Shown: positions 49,884 to 63,242 of the stretch, piece by piece
How the letters are laid out: each line of letters starts with the position of its first letter
Position numbering within the stretch: the first letter of the stretch is position 1
Origin: Yponomeuta sedellus
Lineage: Eukaryota; Arthropoda; Insecta; Lepidoptera; Yponomeutidae
Direction: 5' to 3'
Assembly: GCA_934045075.1 (NCBI GenBank)
Contig: OW203731.1
Location: forward strand, 14,455,062 to 14,519,061
DNA length: 64,000 nt
The notes under the pieces: generated by a model
Database searches by the model: none
Told to the model about the DNA's origin: nothing
Seen by the model: only the letters and a program-made list of their open reading frames with translations
Translations under genes and position numbers: made by a program

Positions 49884-50482
49884 TTGGTTAATAAGTACGC
49901 AACGTGGTTGCAGGCCCATGGCAACTGAAGAGCTTGCCTAGATATATAGGACGTCCCACGGCTATGCCGCATGGAGGGAAAGTACCTGTAATATTGTAGA
50001 TGGAACATTTTACTGAAAGAAGACATTATTTTAATTTCAAAAACAATCTAAACTGCATTCATAGATTTTTTAATAATTACACGGTTGAACCGGGAATGGA
50101 ACCCGCTACTCGAGAAAAAAAATTACCCTGTAGCTTACCGATCGGAAGGCTTCATCATAAGGATTATTTTTTGCTAAATAACATACTATCAGAAATAAAA
50201 GGAAGACCATGAATTTTTGGGTTGTTCCACTAATCCCCATTTTAAATCCCCATTGAACTTTTTGTTCAAAAATCCCCACTGGCATATCTTAGTATTGGCA
50301 ATGGGGATTTGTGAACAAAAAATTCATAAAAAAGTTTTTTTCGAGTAGCGGGTTATTTATATAAATATTTATTTACTCCGTCTCTGAGAGAAGGCCTGTG
50401 CCCTGCATTGAGACGTTTATAGGCTACACTAACAAAAAACTACAACGACTAAGAATGTTGATGAAACAAAAGAGACCTGTCA

Positions 50483-50774
50483 TGTTATCAACCCTTGTAT
50501 GTCCCCACTGCTGGGGCACGGGTCTCTTCCTGCATCGCAGGAAGGTTAGGCCATACTCCACCACGGGGGCCAATTCCGGGTTGGTGGAGGATTGTAAGAC
50601 AGTGGCGGGCCTTACTGTCAGAATTTATCAAGTCGCCCATACGGCCTCTGACATGGCTTAACGACTGCCATTATATGACAGCTGGCACCAACGGCTTAAC
50701 GTGCCTTGCGAAGCACGGAAATGCTCGGAAAAATGCCACTAGCGGTAGTCACGGGACGCTCACCCATAGACAAC
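50483..50774 (-). mobile_element. 5S-SINE, 5'-truncated, with 16-bp TSD
   Basis: TSD CAAAAGAGACCTGTCA at 50467-50482 and 50775-50790. Antisense, ends inside the 5S-like head (gggacgctcacccata). Flanking 50380-50430 is a family 2 SINE end. Confidence 0.8.
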
Positions 50775-51161
50775 CAAAAGAGACCTGTCAGCCTGTTCTT
50801 TATTGTACACAGAAATGACAGTAACAGACATAATTAAGTATGTAAAAATTCCTCAACTAGGTAAGTAGGTCTACACCCCTCACCACCTCGTGGAAGTAGG
50901 TAGATAAATTCCAAATTCCTGTACAGCGACACAGAGGGGGCCCGGAAAAGACTTTCATACAAAGAGACGGGACGAATCTCACACAGAAAGGCGAGGGCGT
51001 GAATTCTATACAACTCGTCGCGTCTTCTCTGCGCCCCACGACCCACGTCCCTTCTCTGTGGCCTCTAGCTAAAAACTCTGCTGCAACTACGTTTTCCGTT
51101 AGGGGCCATCAGTGCAATGAAAACTAGGTTACTCAGTTATTCCTCAACGTTAAATTCTACG

Positions 51162-51530
51162 AAGCGCTCGTGGCCTAATTAATGGAATAGAGTGATTGGA
51201 GTCAATCACTTTGGTTAAGCAACAACAGGCGCGGTCAGTTGTTGGATGGGTGACCATCCCGTGACTACCGCCATTGAATTGTAATAAAAGTGCTTCCGTG
51301 CTTCGCATATGCGCTTTAAGCCTTTGGTGCCGGCTGTCATGTAATGGCAGTCGTTAAGCCATGTCAGAGGGTTTGTGGGCGGCTTGATAACTTCTGACAG
51401 TAAGGCCCACCACTGTTTTACAATGCTCCACCAACTCGGCCGTATGGCGAGGGAGTATGGCGGAACCTTTCTGCGATGCAGCAAGAGACGCGTGCCCCAG
51501 CAGTGAGGATATACAAAGGTTGATATCATA
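51162..51530 (+). mobile_element. 5S-SINE, full length
   Basis: gaagcgctcgtggcctaatt, ttggttaagcaacaacaggc, gcggtcagttgttggatggg, then the full body to gtgaggatatacaaaggttg. A further body fragment lies at 51595-51720. Confidence 0.75.
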
Positions 51531-52104
51531 AGATAAGAATATTCTGTATCATTATTATCATCATTACTTGAAAATTACAATGTTGTTAGGTTGTGATTAG
51601 CCAGTCTGGCATTTTTTCCAAGCGCTTCCGTGCTTCGCAAGCTACGTTAAGCCGTTAGTGCCGGCTGTCATGTAGGTCATGACAGAGGCCTTATGGGCCG
51701 CAGGGTAACTTCTAACAGAAAAAAAAAATTATGATGAGACTCCCAAACAAATTAAGGGAACAAGTCACATCACACTGACTATATAAGTCGAGCGTTGCAT
51801 ACGAGAACCCTGAATCGGGGTGACTCAGTGCACGCCGTGGAACGCGTTTCTTGCGCCTGAGCTAATTTCCATTCTAGGAATCAAGAAACCTTATTCTGCT
51901 AAGGATGCGGCTTACAAACCGAAGGTGATGCCATATTTTCTCAAGTCATTTTAACTATAATACCGCTGTGTTAGATTTAAGATGACTTGAGAAAATATGG
52001 TCAAAGTGGAGTTTTTTTTCTACACTACTGGCCGAATGCAGCTTTCATTTTCTACTTTGACATTCAGCAAACAAAATGTATTGAATCCGCTCTTTTCCAA
52101 CCAT

Positions 52105-52330
52105 TTTACGTAGCGGATCGGTAGAAGGCCGGCTTCTCAATTGGGAGGTCGTGGGTTCAAATCCCGGCGTGTACCTATAACTATATTTTCTAAATTGTGC
52201 ACATTTGTGAAGTTATAGTAGCAATACCACTCGCTAACGTTGAAGAAAAACACCGTGAGGAAACTCTAGTGTCTGAAGTGCTAACATACCGCAGCGCTTG
52301 TAACGCACAATATCCCAACTGTGAGGCTAA
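52105..52330 (+). mobile_element. SINE family 2 with tRNA-like head
   Basis: Head tagcggatcggtagaaggcc ... gggttcaaatcccggc, then caataccactcgctaacgtt and gaagaaaaacaccgtgagga. Shows the family's complete 5' half. Preceded by an inverted pair at 51925-52005 (catattttctcaagtca / tgacttgagaaaatatg). Confidence 0.6.
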
Positions 52331-52520
52331 GTGCGGAAATCCTAAGTCTAACTAACCATGTTAACTTACGGTTTTATTTATAAAACAAGATTCCTTAAAA
52401 ACTTTTTTACTTACAGTACGATTAAAATCAGTTAACAATTCGGCCAACCTCGGTAACCGTCGTGAATCCCTCATCTCTCACATAGAGTTATGAATTTACA
52501 GATATAGCCTTTTGCTATAG

Positions 52521-52522
<2 letters not shown>

Positions 52523-52569
<47 letters not shown>
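52523..52569. repeat. (CT)n microsatellite, about 23 units
   Basis: Uninterrupted CT dinucleotides. Confidence 0.95.
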
Positions 52570-52571
<2 letters not shown>

Positions 52572-52920
52572 GAATTGTGTTTTGACAAAACGTCTCTAGT
52601 ATCTCCCCTCATTTTAGGAACTTGTTTCGTTTACATTTGTCTTATCTAATTATTGTATTGAAAGAAATAAGTACAGGTTGGTGCACTTACTTAGGCAAGA
52701 ATGCCGTCAGTTGGCTATCTATAATAAGTAAAAAGTGTTAAAATTGAAAAAGCCTTTATTACAAAGCGTTGTCGTGGTATATTTCTAGTAATTTTAAACT
52801 TCTTATTTATGGATGTCTGTTATTGGCCCTGTGAACTGTATTTTTATTATTGTGATGAAATATTTTGTTTTCGCTGTTGATGTCCTTAATAAAATAAATA
52901 AGCACTCAATGTGTGTTTTG

Positions 52921-53115
52921 AAGCGCTCGTGGCCTAGCCGAACTGAGTGATTGGAATCGATTACTTGAGTAAAGCCATGACAGGCTCAGTCAGGTGCAGA
53001 AGGGTGACTGTCCCGTGACTACCGCTAGTGGCATTTTGTCCGAGCGCTTCCGTGCTTCGCAAGGCACGCTAAGTCGTTGGTGCCGGTTGTCATGTAATGG
53101 CAGTCGTTAAGCCAT
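52921..53115 (+). mobile_element. 5S-SINE, 3'-truncated
   Basis: gaagcgctcgtggcctagcc, cgaactgagtgattggaatc, agggtgactgtcccgtgact, stops after cagtcgttaagccat. Confidence 0.7.
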
Positions 53116-53119
53116 CATC

Positions 53120-56100
53120 TCATGATGATCAGCCTTTTGACGCCCACTACAGGACTATAATATTATCTCATGAGTGAGCCGTTAATTTGGCGCGAGTTTT
53201 GTAGTCTCTATTTTTTTTTATTCGGTGTTTTTTCGTCCGGATTTGTTTTTTTTTTAATTTTGTTGAAAAAGTGTAGAATTACACTTTAACTAGTGAAATG
53301 CACTAACTAACAAATTATTCAAGTACTAATTGACAACATTTCAAAATTGGATGGAGCTCTAATTCGAAAACCATTTCGAGATTTGGCTTTGTAAAGCACG
53401 TAAAAAAGTATTTCATTTTTTTCTGTGGTTGCATTTCCGAGAAACTGGTAAAAACACAAAAATACGCTGATGGCGTCACACCATGGCTCTCAGTGAACAT
53501 GCCTGTGCCACGATAAAAAAAAATCAATTTCAAGATCTAACCTAAGAAATTACTTTGTGTGTATTTATTAATTTTTCGATACGAAATGATGGGCGATGAT
53601 GTGACAACTTGGAAACCAATGAAACTGCAGTATTGCTCCGTGAATAGATTGAACAAAATTGAGTGGAGCGAAATAAATTTAACACTACACAAAGTTTGTT
53701 TACGTTACGCAAGGCAAGCCACACAACATAAGTATTAGGGTTTCCATACTTTGAACTTACCATTATAAATAACCTTGAAAAAGTAGCTACAAAACTGGCA
53801 GCGAAAAACTCCGAACGCAGATAAAGGCTTTGCCAACACAAAGTGCATTTAAAAAAAGGAACAACTACATACATAAGGGATGATGAATTGAACTAAGCTG
53901 ATTTAATTGTATAAAAGAAAAACATATTTGCAGATTATACTATTTTTATTTTTAATGCACTAACCCGTGCTACTAAATATGTTTTTAAAATATTTGCAGA
54001 TGTTAAAAAAATACAGAAACTGATTTTTAACATGGCCCTGGCAATACTAAAATGACATTTGTTTGTAACCATGTTTTTTATGATAGTTGGCAAAAGAAAA
54101 CATATTGTGAGCCTCGTTGTTTCGTCACTTCCGGTAAAAATATTTTAAACTTTAAAATTAAAAAAATATAAGAAAACGTGCGTGTTTCAGTAAAAAACAA
54201 AATATGGGTCGTTTTATTTTGTATCTAGTTTCCCCTAAGACAGTAAAATACGTATGCTAAAAAAATGAAATGTTGTCAATTATAATTAAAACTCCGCTGT
54301 TTGGAAATGTAAGGTCTTATTCAAAAGCATGCCAAGTGCGTGTCGGGCCACGCGCACCTCGGGTTCTGTAGAGGGAGCTTATATACTTACTTTATTTACA
54401 GATCTACCAAACTTATCAAAGTCGTTTTCTGTGGGACTTGTACGAAGTTTTTCTTTCATAAGTTGGCCGCCTATTACTCCTTAACAAGCCTACTTAACTG
54501 TGATAGTTTTCCTTTTTTGTTCATTATATAAAGTAGGTACTGCCCTAAATTTTTTCACGTTTTTACAATGAAAGGTTTAGCTAGGTGGGGAGAGGGCTGG
54601 GGAGGAGGTACCCACTCTCTAAAAAAATTGGCTTTTACAGCTTAATATTGATTATTTAATAATATTTACTTTCAATTACTACGTTCTACGTTCAATTAAT
54701 TCTTCTTAATTAGCCACTGGACTTTGATCAACATTATTTAATTCCATGATTTTATTTAGCATTTTTCGTTCTGTCTGTGTTGTCTATTGTTGTTGGCCCA
54801 GACGGTTTAGTAAAAGTGTTATAAAAGACAACATTTTTGTCTTGTCAAAAGGTGACACATTTGGCATCTGAAAACGCACGGTCTTATTTATAAAAAAAGA
54901 TATCTTATTTTATTTTAGTTTATTTAATCTGTGGTTATGTTTTTTCGTTGTAAAATCTCCACCACAGACTATAATATTTTAACCAACGTTTTTCGAGTGT
55001 TTTAAGGAATCGTGTCTTTATATATAAGAACGTTTAATTTTATAGTATTGCCTACCTCCGTAGACTTAAAAAACTAATGATGGCCGCAAGCATCTACAGT
55101 TAACAATCTGGCTCTGTCGATTACGTTTCATTTGCCGTTTGAACAAGTAGTGGGGATGCATTACGATTGAGATTGAAATTTTTACTCTATACTAGCACGC
55201 GATCCCGACATAAAGGGTCTTGATAGACAGACATACGGACGGACAATAAAGTGATCCTATAAGTGTTCCGTTTCTTCCTTTTGAGCTACGGAATCCTAAA
55301 ATTTGTATTTGTCGTTGTAAAATAATTAAAACATCGTGAATTATAGTTAAATCGAATGATTAATGGAATATACCTACTCTTAACATAATGATTAGACTAG
55401 AATAATTAACCGTCATTTTCCCTGTTTATACACTGATACAAGTAGTGTTTCTACAACATGGTGCTAAGGAAAGATATTTTTAATGACTCAATTTGCTCAC
55501 ACGACATATACATGTGCGTAAGTAGGTACTGCTGTACACCTTAAAGTTGTCAGCTGAAAAAGAGTGTAGATACGTACAGTGCTACACAAGAAATAAGTCT
55601 CGCGGATGTACCTGCGCAGATGACCAAATTTTGGATGTGCGGCAAGTTGATCGACCAATCAGATAGTTTCATTTTATGGCAGGCCGCGCCCCTTTGTTGC
55701 TATTGGTTGATTCAACGTCATCGATGCAGGTGACTATTAGTTTGGCAATATTAGCGTGAGCGAAACAGGTAGCGCTACTGCGACAATCAATTCTGCACCT
55801 TAACCTTATCGGTTAAAGATCATGTTGAAAGTACTTATAGCTTCGGGTACTTTCGTTACACTTCTTCTTAGTCTACGCGAACGTAGATTCCCGAAGGGAC
55901 TTTTATGATGTGTAGTACTGTAATTATTTTGTTGCGTATAGAACTTTAGTAAAGCTATAGTTTCTGGAGCGACCGTGTTTCATCACCGTAGGTGAGTTGG
56001 CTTCGGCTTAAAAGCCATCGTCCAGCTTCTTAAAGGCTCCTTCTTCTCCTTAGAGGTACATCCAAAGACTTATTTAACTTGTTGCTCGTGTGCGAAATTT

Positions 56101-58500
56101 CGATACCCGGCAAAAAACCACATTCGAAGATGTTTCTACTAAATCCTTCTCATGAGAGCCTTCTTCTTATTTCTCTCCGTCTTTTAACTCCTAGGGAATC
56201 ATAGAGCCTCAACCACCGATTTCAACTTCTGACGGTGGTTTATTTAAAACATAATATTAAGAATATCAGTAGGAATCTAACGTCGAAGCTTGCATCGTCA
56301 TAATCTTTGAGTAAGAAATCCTGACTACTCACTCAGTAGGCTAGTGGAATTAGGCCCACGCCATGCTGCATACAGTCGCAAGAGAGAAGTTCATTGCCTC
56401 CGTCCGCATGGCTGCCAAGAACGGCTTGCATTGTTGTGGCCCTGTCGTGAACCTGACGTTATGAAAAACCAAGTCGAAAAGCAATGATCAGGAAAACAGG
56501 TAACACAATGTGTTTGTTTTCAATACGGTACTTTTTACTACTGTCAACGTACATAGGTATTAAATGTTTATTTCTTATAAGAGCGAGCCTACAGTCGGTT
56601 TCTTACGGCGACGCGGCAATGCACTGTGTTACTTTTATTTAAATACGATATGTACTTAAATACATGTACAATGCGGCGAACTTAATGCCTTAAGCATTTT
56701 CTGCCTTTCAACCTCAGCAGGTAAAAAAAAATTGTAGCCGTGCAAAAAAATATGAGAATAAAGTATAAATGTCATTTAAAATATACTTATACTGCCTGTG
56801 CCCTGCGGTGTTATCCACGGTTTATTATATTTTCCCATGGGATTTCATCAGGAATGAGATACTTCGTCAAAAAACTTTACTGTGGTGATGAGATAGCCTA
56901 CAAGAATAGCAAGTTGAAGTGGAGGCGAACTGATCAACTACGTCGAAGAACCGGTGGTCAATGTGGTGCAATGTAGAGATCAGAAACTGGAAAACGCAGC
57001 GTAGTACCCACCAGCCAGCAGTGTTTGAATGAAAACGGCCATGAACAGAAATAAGTAGCGTGCCTTGGGAGATGCTTATGTCGAGCAGTGGATGAAGACG
57101 GGCTGATTGAGAGATTGATTGATGTGTTTCTTATTGATTGTATTTATTTTTACGACAGAGCAAAACAGAAAAATATGGTGATTTATAAATCATGTTTCTT
57201 ATATTCCTTATTGTTCTACTTTTATATTATTTATTAGGCAATAAGCTACGGTTTCGATAGGCTGCTCACCATTTCCTACTATATTTGAAACGTGAGTAAA
57301 ATAATTCTTTCTGTCTACGTATGTAAATATTTAATAACGTTTTTTTATCAAACTTTAAGTCTATGATAGAGCCACTAGCACGGCGCGCGCGTACTAACTC
57401 AGCTCCGCTATAGCTATGTGGCGATAGATTTCTGTCTACTTACGGCTGGGAAATGCTTGTGTTTGTGTGGAGGAAAGGAACGCATTTTATCCTGTGGAAA
57501 AAGTTCAACTTATCTAACCTGCAATATTTTATCTCGTCGCGGTCACGGTTGCTGTCAATCTTTAAAACAAAGTGTTATATTGATGTTGGTACTAACCTAG
57601 TTTTATTTTGTGAAAACAGTGGTTGTGTAGACTTTTAGTCCGGATTTACTTACGGGTGTTGTTATATCGGAAAAGTCCGACCAGGTTTCGCTCCGATTCG
57701 CAGAGCTTAATCATGGTGAGCAGAGACGGAGCTCGCGTCGTCGGTTGCTTGTCTCACACTGACTCAGACTAAAAGTCTACAATGTGTTGTGCTTACGAAA
57801 GTTTTAGTTCAAAAACAGTGGTTGTGTGTTTATTAAACTATTTTATTATCTGAAGCGTGGAAAGACCAAGACAATTTGCTTTAGGATCTGAAGTGATCTA
57901 CGCCTGAGACGCTTGACATGAGGTATTATGTGTGTGATTGCTTTTGTATGTCTTTTTGCAATGCCATTCTGCCGTCTGCGCTTTTTACATGAAGGACAAA
58001 TTGAAGATCTCCTAAGTTTATGGGTAGCAGTTTGGTAGCTGGGATTTGATCAAAATGATTTGCTTCCCGGAATACGTTTATTTTCCAGTAAAATGTAAGA
58101 CTTGCCCAGTGTTGACCCATATAACTTCGAAGCGAACAAAACATTTGATGAACTTACATAGCTACCAACCTACTACCGCAGAAACAACGTCAATTTTCAA
58201 CGCATTGGCAAAGTAATTTGGAGCGAATTAAAATACCGAAAAACGCGTTTATTTGATGTATTTTTACATGTAACCTTACAAAAAAAAACCAGTGCGTTCT
58301 AGATCTGTTCAATTGTTTAAGTCAAAGTGGTACTAAAACTACCCAACACTTAAAAATGCAGTTTTTTCTGTATAAGTTAGTACCGATAAGTAAATGTTTA
58401 AAACTAAAAAAATATTTTTAGTTTTTGCTACAAATTTTATCACCGCAAGTTTCGAACATATGTGAAAAATTATAAATAAACGAGAATTTGTTTATTTGAA
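53120..58500. other. Gene-poor stretch with scattered repeats
   Basis: No gene supported. Holds fold-back insertion f, element E at about 54880-55030 (ggtcttatttataaaa, tttaatctgtggttatgttt), a dispersed tail at 55200-55300, and at 56790-57120 a degraded LINE 3' end (tggaggcgaactgatcaact ... gatgcttatgtcgagcagtg). Short ORFs in 53.3-53.9 kb show nothing recognisable. Confidence 0.45.
53935..53989 (-). mobile_element. Fold-back SINE insertion f, 55-bp remnant
   Basis: TSD ATATTTGCAGA at 53924-53934 and 53990-54000. Only the antisense tail (tactatttttatttttaatg, cactaacccgtgcta) and the opposite terminus (gtttttaaa) remain. Confidence 0.75.
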
Positions 58501-58516
58501 TTTGCTTAAATCGATA

Positions 58517-58712
58517 GCATTGCTTAAGTCATTAAGCCATGCCAGAGGCCTTATGGGCGGCTTCATAACCTCTGACAGTAAGGCCCGCCACTATCTTACA
58601 ATCCTTCATCAACCCGAACTTGGCCCCCGTAGAGGAATACGGCCTAACCTTTCTGCTATGCAGGAATAAACCCGTGCCCCAGCAGTGGGGACATACAAGG
58701 GTTGATATCGCA
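58517..58712 (+). mobile_element. 5S-SINE, 5'-truncated, with TSD
   Basis: TSD TAAATCGATA at 58507-58516 and 58713-58722. Body from aagccatgccagaggcctta to ggggacatacaagggttgat. Confidence 0.75.
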
Positions 58713-59076
58713 TAAATCGATAATGAAACAAACCGTTGCCGTGTATTGCCGTGTTACCATAACACGTCGTATTGAATAAAAGAGGGTTATCGCTCGCTAT
58801 AACGACCCGCGGAATTAACGTAAACCGGAAGAAGGGTGCAGCAGAGTCGACTCTACTTCATTATGTGCCCTACAGCCGTATTACACAGTCTAATTTATAT
58901 TGTCGATTAACTTGTAATACACTCGACAGCAGATTGACCAACCTTTACATTTTTGTTGCAAAATTATTAGTAACGGAACTGAGTAGAGTGCACGCGTTTA
59001 AGTCGGTCACTGTCCTTTAATCTTCAAGGGGTAATTTCGTGATTTTCCGAAAATGAAGCAACCATTTTTCACATGA

Positions 59077-59454
59077 AGCGCTCGTGGCCTAGTGAAGCGC
59101 TCGTGGCCTAGTCGAACCGAGTGGTTGGAATCAATCACTCGAGTTAAGCAACAACAGGCGCAGTCAAGTGCTGGATGGGTGACCGTCCCGTTAAAATCGC
59201 TAGTAGCATTTTTCCGAGCGCTTCCGTGCTTCGCAAGGCACGCTAAGCCGTGTGCCGGCTGTCATGTAATGGCAGTTGTTAAGCCATGTCAGAGGCCTTA
59301 TGGGCGGATTCATAACTTCTGACAGTAAGGCCTTCGACTATCTTACAAACCTCCACCAACCCGGACTTGCCCCCCGTGGTGGAGTATGGCCTAACCTTCC
59401 TGCAATGCAGAGACCCGTGCCCCAGCAGTGGGGACATACAGGGTTGCAATCCGC
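59077..59454 (+). mobile_element. 5S-SINE, full length, with TSD and doubled start
   Basis: TSD TTTTCACATGA at 59066-59076 and 59455-59465. The first 19 bases (agcgctcgtggcctagt-ga) are repeated in tandem. All 5S-type promoter blocks are present (gagttaagcaacaacaggcg, gtgctggatgggtgaccg). Confidence 0.85.
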
Positions 59455-59825
59455 TTTTCACATGACGACAGCTAATGACTGTTCTTCGTTAAATTAACAT
59501 TTTTGTCATTTTACGGTACCACCAGTCATGTGTTATCAATCGATGCACATGTAAACTATCTTGCTAAGTAATTTTTTGACAGTTTCAAAAAGTTGTCGTT
59601 TGGTGTCCGTATTGGATTCTGTAACCGCGGTCGTCGACCGACCCTCACGTACCTCGTCATGAAGATGATCACGTCCACATCTAAATTGTCTAAACCACTA
59701 AATACACAGAGATGCGTGCTGCAATGCTTCATCACCAAATGCCATTAGAAGTCTGTATCAACTCGCTTGTCGACTTAAACCACAGAAAAAATCCTAATTG
59801 TCATTACATACTTAAATGATCACGA

Positions 59826-60221
59826 TTACACTATTTTTATTTTTAATGCACTAACCCGTGCTAAGGAACAAATTTAAAAACCTATTTAGAGGCTAAAAAT
59901 TTCACCCATGCCGGGATTCGAACCCGCAACCTCTGGCTATCCGTACCAGCGCTCTACCAATTGAGCCAATGGGCGACTCACGGCATCAGTGAAATTTCGA
60001 ACCTCTTTACAATATTCTCTGTATTACGTACAGGCAGCGACATCTGACTTAAGCAAATTGCATTACTTACAGCCCCGACTACCTACTTTGCAGTTAGGTT
60101 TTAACATCGGAACGATATCACTGTACCCACATGATTACACTATTTTTATTTTAATGCACTAACCCGTGCTAAGGAAAGAATCCCGGCATGGGTGAAATTT
60201 TTAGCCTCTAAATAGGTTTTT
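59826..60221 (-). mobile_element. Fold-back SINE insertion g, dimer-derived
   Basis: TSD AAATGATCACGA at 59814-59825 and 60222-60233. Read on the minus strand: a short inverted start, the 3' tail of one SINE copy, the unique spacer shared with insertion e, then a full SINE with tRNA-like head (gcccattggctcaattggta) and tail. Confidence 0.85.
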
Positions 60222-60233
60222 AAATGATCACGA

Positions 60234-61800
60234 GTTAAGTTCATTTTGGTAGCGACACTAGCGAATTTTGAAAAGGGCGACTTATGAAAAAACAAAAAAG
60301 AACAATGAAGAAACGAATTATTATCTCTCAAATTACAAAGTAACGTGTTTACAATGAGTTCCATAGGTTTTTAAAAATGAGTTCCATTTTCGAAAAAATA
60401 ATTCTTCTAAATTCTTTGTTTTTATTCATTTATTCTTTTGTTGTAATCTGCCAGACCTAAAAACTTTCAGCATACCCAAATAAAGTAATGTAACTTACAA
60501 ATAAATCGTCGATGAACTTTTGACATAAAGTGACCTTAAACTCTTCATTTGACTGGTTTTACGGGTTCGCTCTCGTTGTTTCCTTTCTGAGTTCCGCGGA
60601 AGTGAATCTATCATCTGTACAGTTACACACCACTTTATTACTGTCCGTTCCTTACTACACAATTAAAAAATTATTTACAATAATGACTTCCACTCAACAC
60701 AATGAAATCCCTTGACCTAGTCCCAGACTAATCTACTGTGTACTATCCCTGTGCTATGCACATTACAAGCGTGGAAAAAACCCAGACTGAGGATATTTGT
60801 ACAAATCGTATGTACGGATATCCTGTGTTATGGGAACCAGGCAGGGACAAAGCGACCGCTATTATACTCTTAGTTTGAGCATTAGAAACGTACTACTGTC
60901 AGGGAATTTTGGTTCTTTAGATTACCAAGGTAGGTATTACTTTAGTGGATCATGAACAAATATTGTACAATCACAATATCTTCTTCCAGTAAATGTAAAA
61001 ATAACATTAATTTCTTGTCACGGCTGGGAGCTTGACCAACTTACCTGTATAGATAGATGTCTTCAGCACTTAATTGCCAGTTTTGCAACCGCCTTACGTA
61101 TTCCAGTCTCTATTATTACAATAATAATACATATAATCTATTTTATTTTACTTAATTATAATAAGTGTTGTGTTTCTCGTTGCGTTAGTTACCTCAATTC
61201 AAAAGTAATAATTATTTGGTCTATTCAACGGATACCGACGTGTTAAAAAGATAGACACCCATTTATTATTGGATTTCAATATCTAGTACCTGAAACCTAC
61301 AATGTGAACTAAAGCCACCGTCAGACGATCGGATTCACATTTCGCTTATCCGGAATAACAACGAAGTAATTAAATGTTTGCAAATTTAATATAACATTTC
61401 GTCGAAGCTCTTACAGAAACTAGATTGAATCAGATAGATAGACAACACTTTATCGCACAACCAGAAAAAAAGAATTACAACCATCATTTCTTCAATCTTA
61501 GTTAATCTAAGTATAGTATCAGTATTAAAGTGAAAACGGAAATTACTAAGACTTCACTGTCTGTATGTCTGAGGCTGTATCTCATGAACCGCAATAGCCA
61601 AACAGTTGAAATTTTCACAGATTATGTATTTATATTTCTGTTGCCACTATATCAACAAATACTAAAACCAAAATAAAATACATATTTAAGTGAAGCACTC
61701 ATACAACAAACGTGATATAAGGCCACTTTCTGAATTGAGAATTTCGCTAAGTAAATAGTTATCATTAGTTCTGTTTCTTCGAATTTCTCAGAAACTAACG
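60234..61800. other. Unannotated stretch
   Basis: No gene supported. 60720-60860 resembles the antisense SINE at 28305 (cccagactgaggatatttgt). 61435-61500 resembles an antisense LINE 3' end. Confidence 0.4.
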
Positions 61801-61829
61801 CGGGTGTCTTAAAAGGCAACTAAGGGACA

Positions 61830-62005
61830 CAAACCGGGGGGTGGGCAGCAGCGCTCCCTGCAGTACAATTCCACCGAACTGCGATCCCCAACCCGCATGC
61901 CCAGCATGGGGATGATGGGCATTACCCCTATGATAGCACAACGTGCCGCTCTTTAGAGGAGGGCTATGTCCAGCAGTGGACTAGTATAGCCTGACGACGA
62001 CGACG
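61830..62005 (+). mobile_element. LINE 3' end
   Basis: aaaccggggggtgggcagca, ctatgtccagcagtggacta, then (GAC)n. Close match to 26555-26730. Confidence 0.6.
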
Positions 62006-62919
62006 AGCGTGACAGAACTTTACTTAAGTATTTACACAGGGCCGGTTTCTGAATTGAGAATTTCACAGAATGTTTAAGTAAATCCTTCAGTAACGATCTG
62101 TCACGCTCTTTGCCCAAAAAATCGAAGAAAAAGCACTACAGTAAAGTATGTACGCGAAATTCTCGATTCAGAAACTGACCCTGAAATTCTCCATTCAGAA
62201 ACCGGCACTATATGTTTAAGTTTTCAACATGGATCTAAGCTCGTGCAAAGACGGCCCATGCGAAGAGGCCTTATGGATGTACGATTGCATTGCAGCCACT
62301 CACGTTACAGACAATTAGGCACCCACTTCTAATAACATAATTTGTATTGCATGACAGATGACTGGCGTTATGATTACCCAAATTGTATAGCAGGAGACTA
62401 AATTCAGAATAAAGTCTTGATTTAAAATTATGTCATTTAAAAATGTACCAATCCAGGCCCATACTCTTCTTTTTACGACCGTCTCTAGAATATAGCTGCT
62501 AAGACAGCGTCCATACTTAGATATGGATTTTTTTTAGTACAGAGTATAAATAGACGATTTGATTTTGCGGTTCCCGGTGAAAATCGTGACCCGAAATGCT
62601 GCAATGTTGCTTGATCGCTATGTCAACATTATTATACAGGGTGAGTTTGAAATGACGTTGAATAATGTTTTTTATTTATACAAATATTTTAAACGTACCT
62701 AAAATAGTATATAAAATAGTAAATAGTCTTCTGATATGCGTACACCAGTAAAATACAATGAGTTGGCCGGCACTGGCCATAAAACGCACGAATCATAGAT
62801 TTTCTATTTTTTCTAAGAATAACCCCCGTAATATTTGTCAATCGAATTCAAAGTCGATCGTAACCACATTTTCTTACTGACCTTCAGTGTCAGTTTAAAA
62901 AATTAAAAGGGCCGATAGG

Positions 62920-63210
62920 CTTATCAAAATAAACGATTCTTCTGAAACACTCCTCAAAAACAGTTTAAGAAGGCTGTGGTTACGTCTTTTTATTTGCCAC
63001 AGACGTATTTACAGTGTACGCGCGGAGTGTTTATAAAAATCGTTAGTTTATAAGACTACGATCGTATTTATGAAAGCAATTTTCTTTAAATAACTCCTCA
63101 CAGGCAGTTATAGTTTATGGTAAAGAAAGAAATTAACAACAGATTATTTAAACTGCCTCTGAAACCAGTTTTAAAGTAATCATGTTTTTATAAATGAGAC
63201 CGTTAAATTA
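62920..63210. mobile_element. MITE-like element E, long copy
   Basis: Imperfect palindrome with gtggttacgtctttttattt, gccacagacg and tttataaatgagaccgtta. Related to 30680 and 54880. The stretch 62010-62920 shows nothing supportable. Confidence 0.4.
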
Positions 63211-63242
63211 AATCGCGCTTTGTACACTTTAACAAGAGAAAG

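Noticed and set aside
50398..50818. ORFs of 87 and 107 aa (similar ones at 3917, 14979, 15215, 51215, 59092)
   Set aside because: All translate the 5S-SINE body in various frames.
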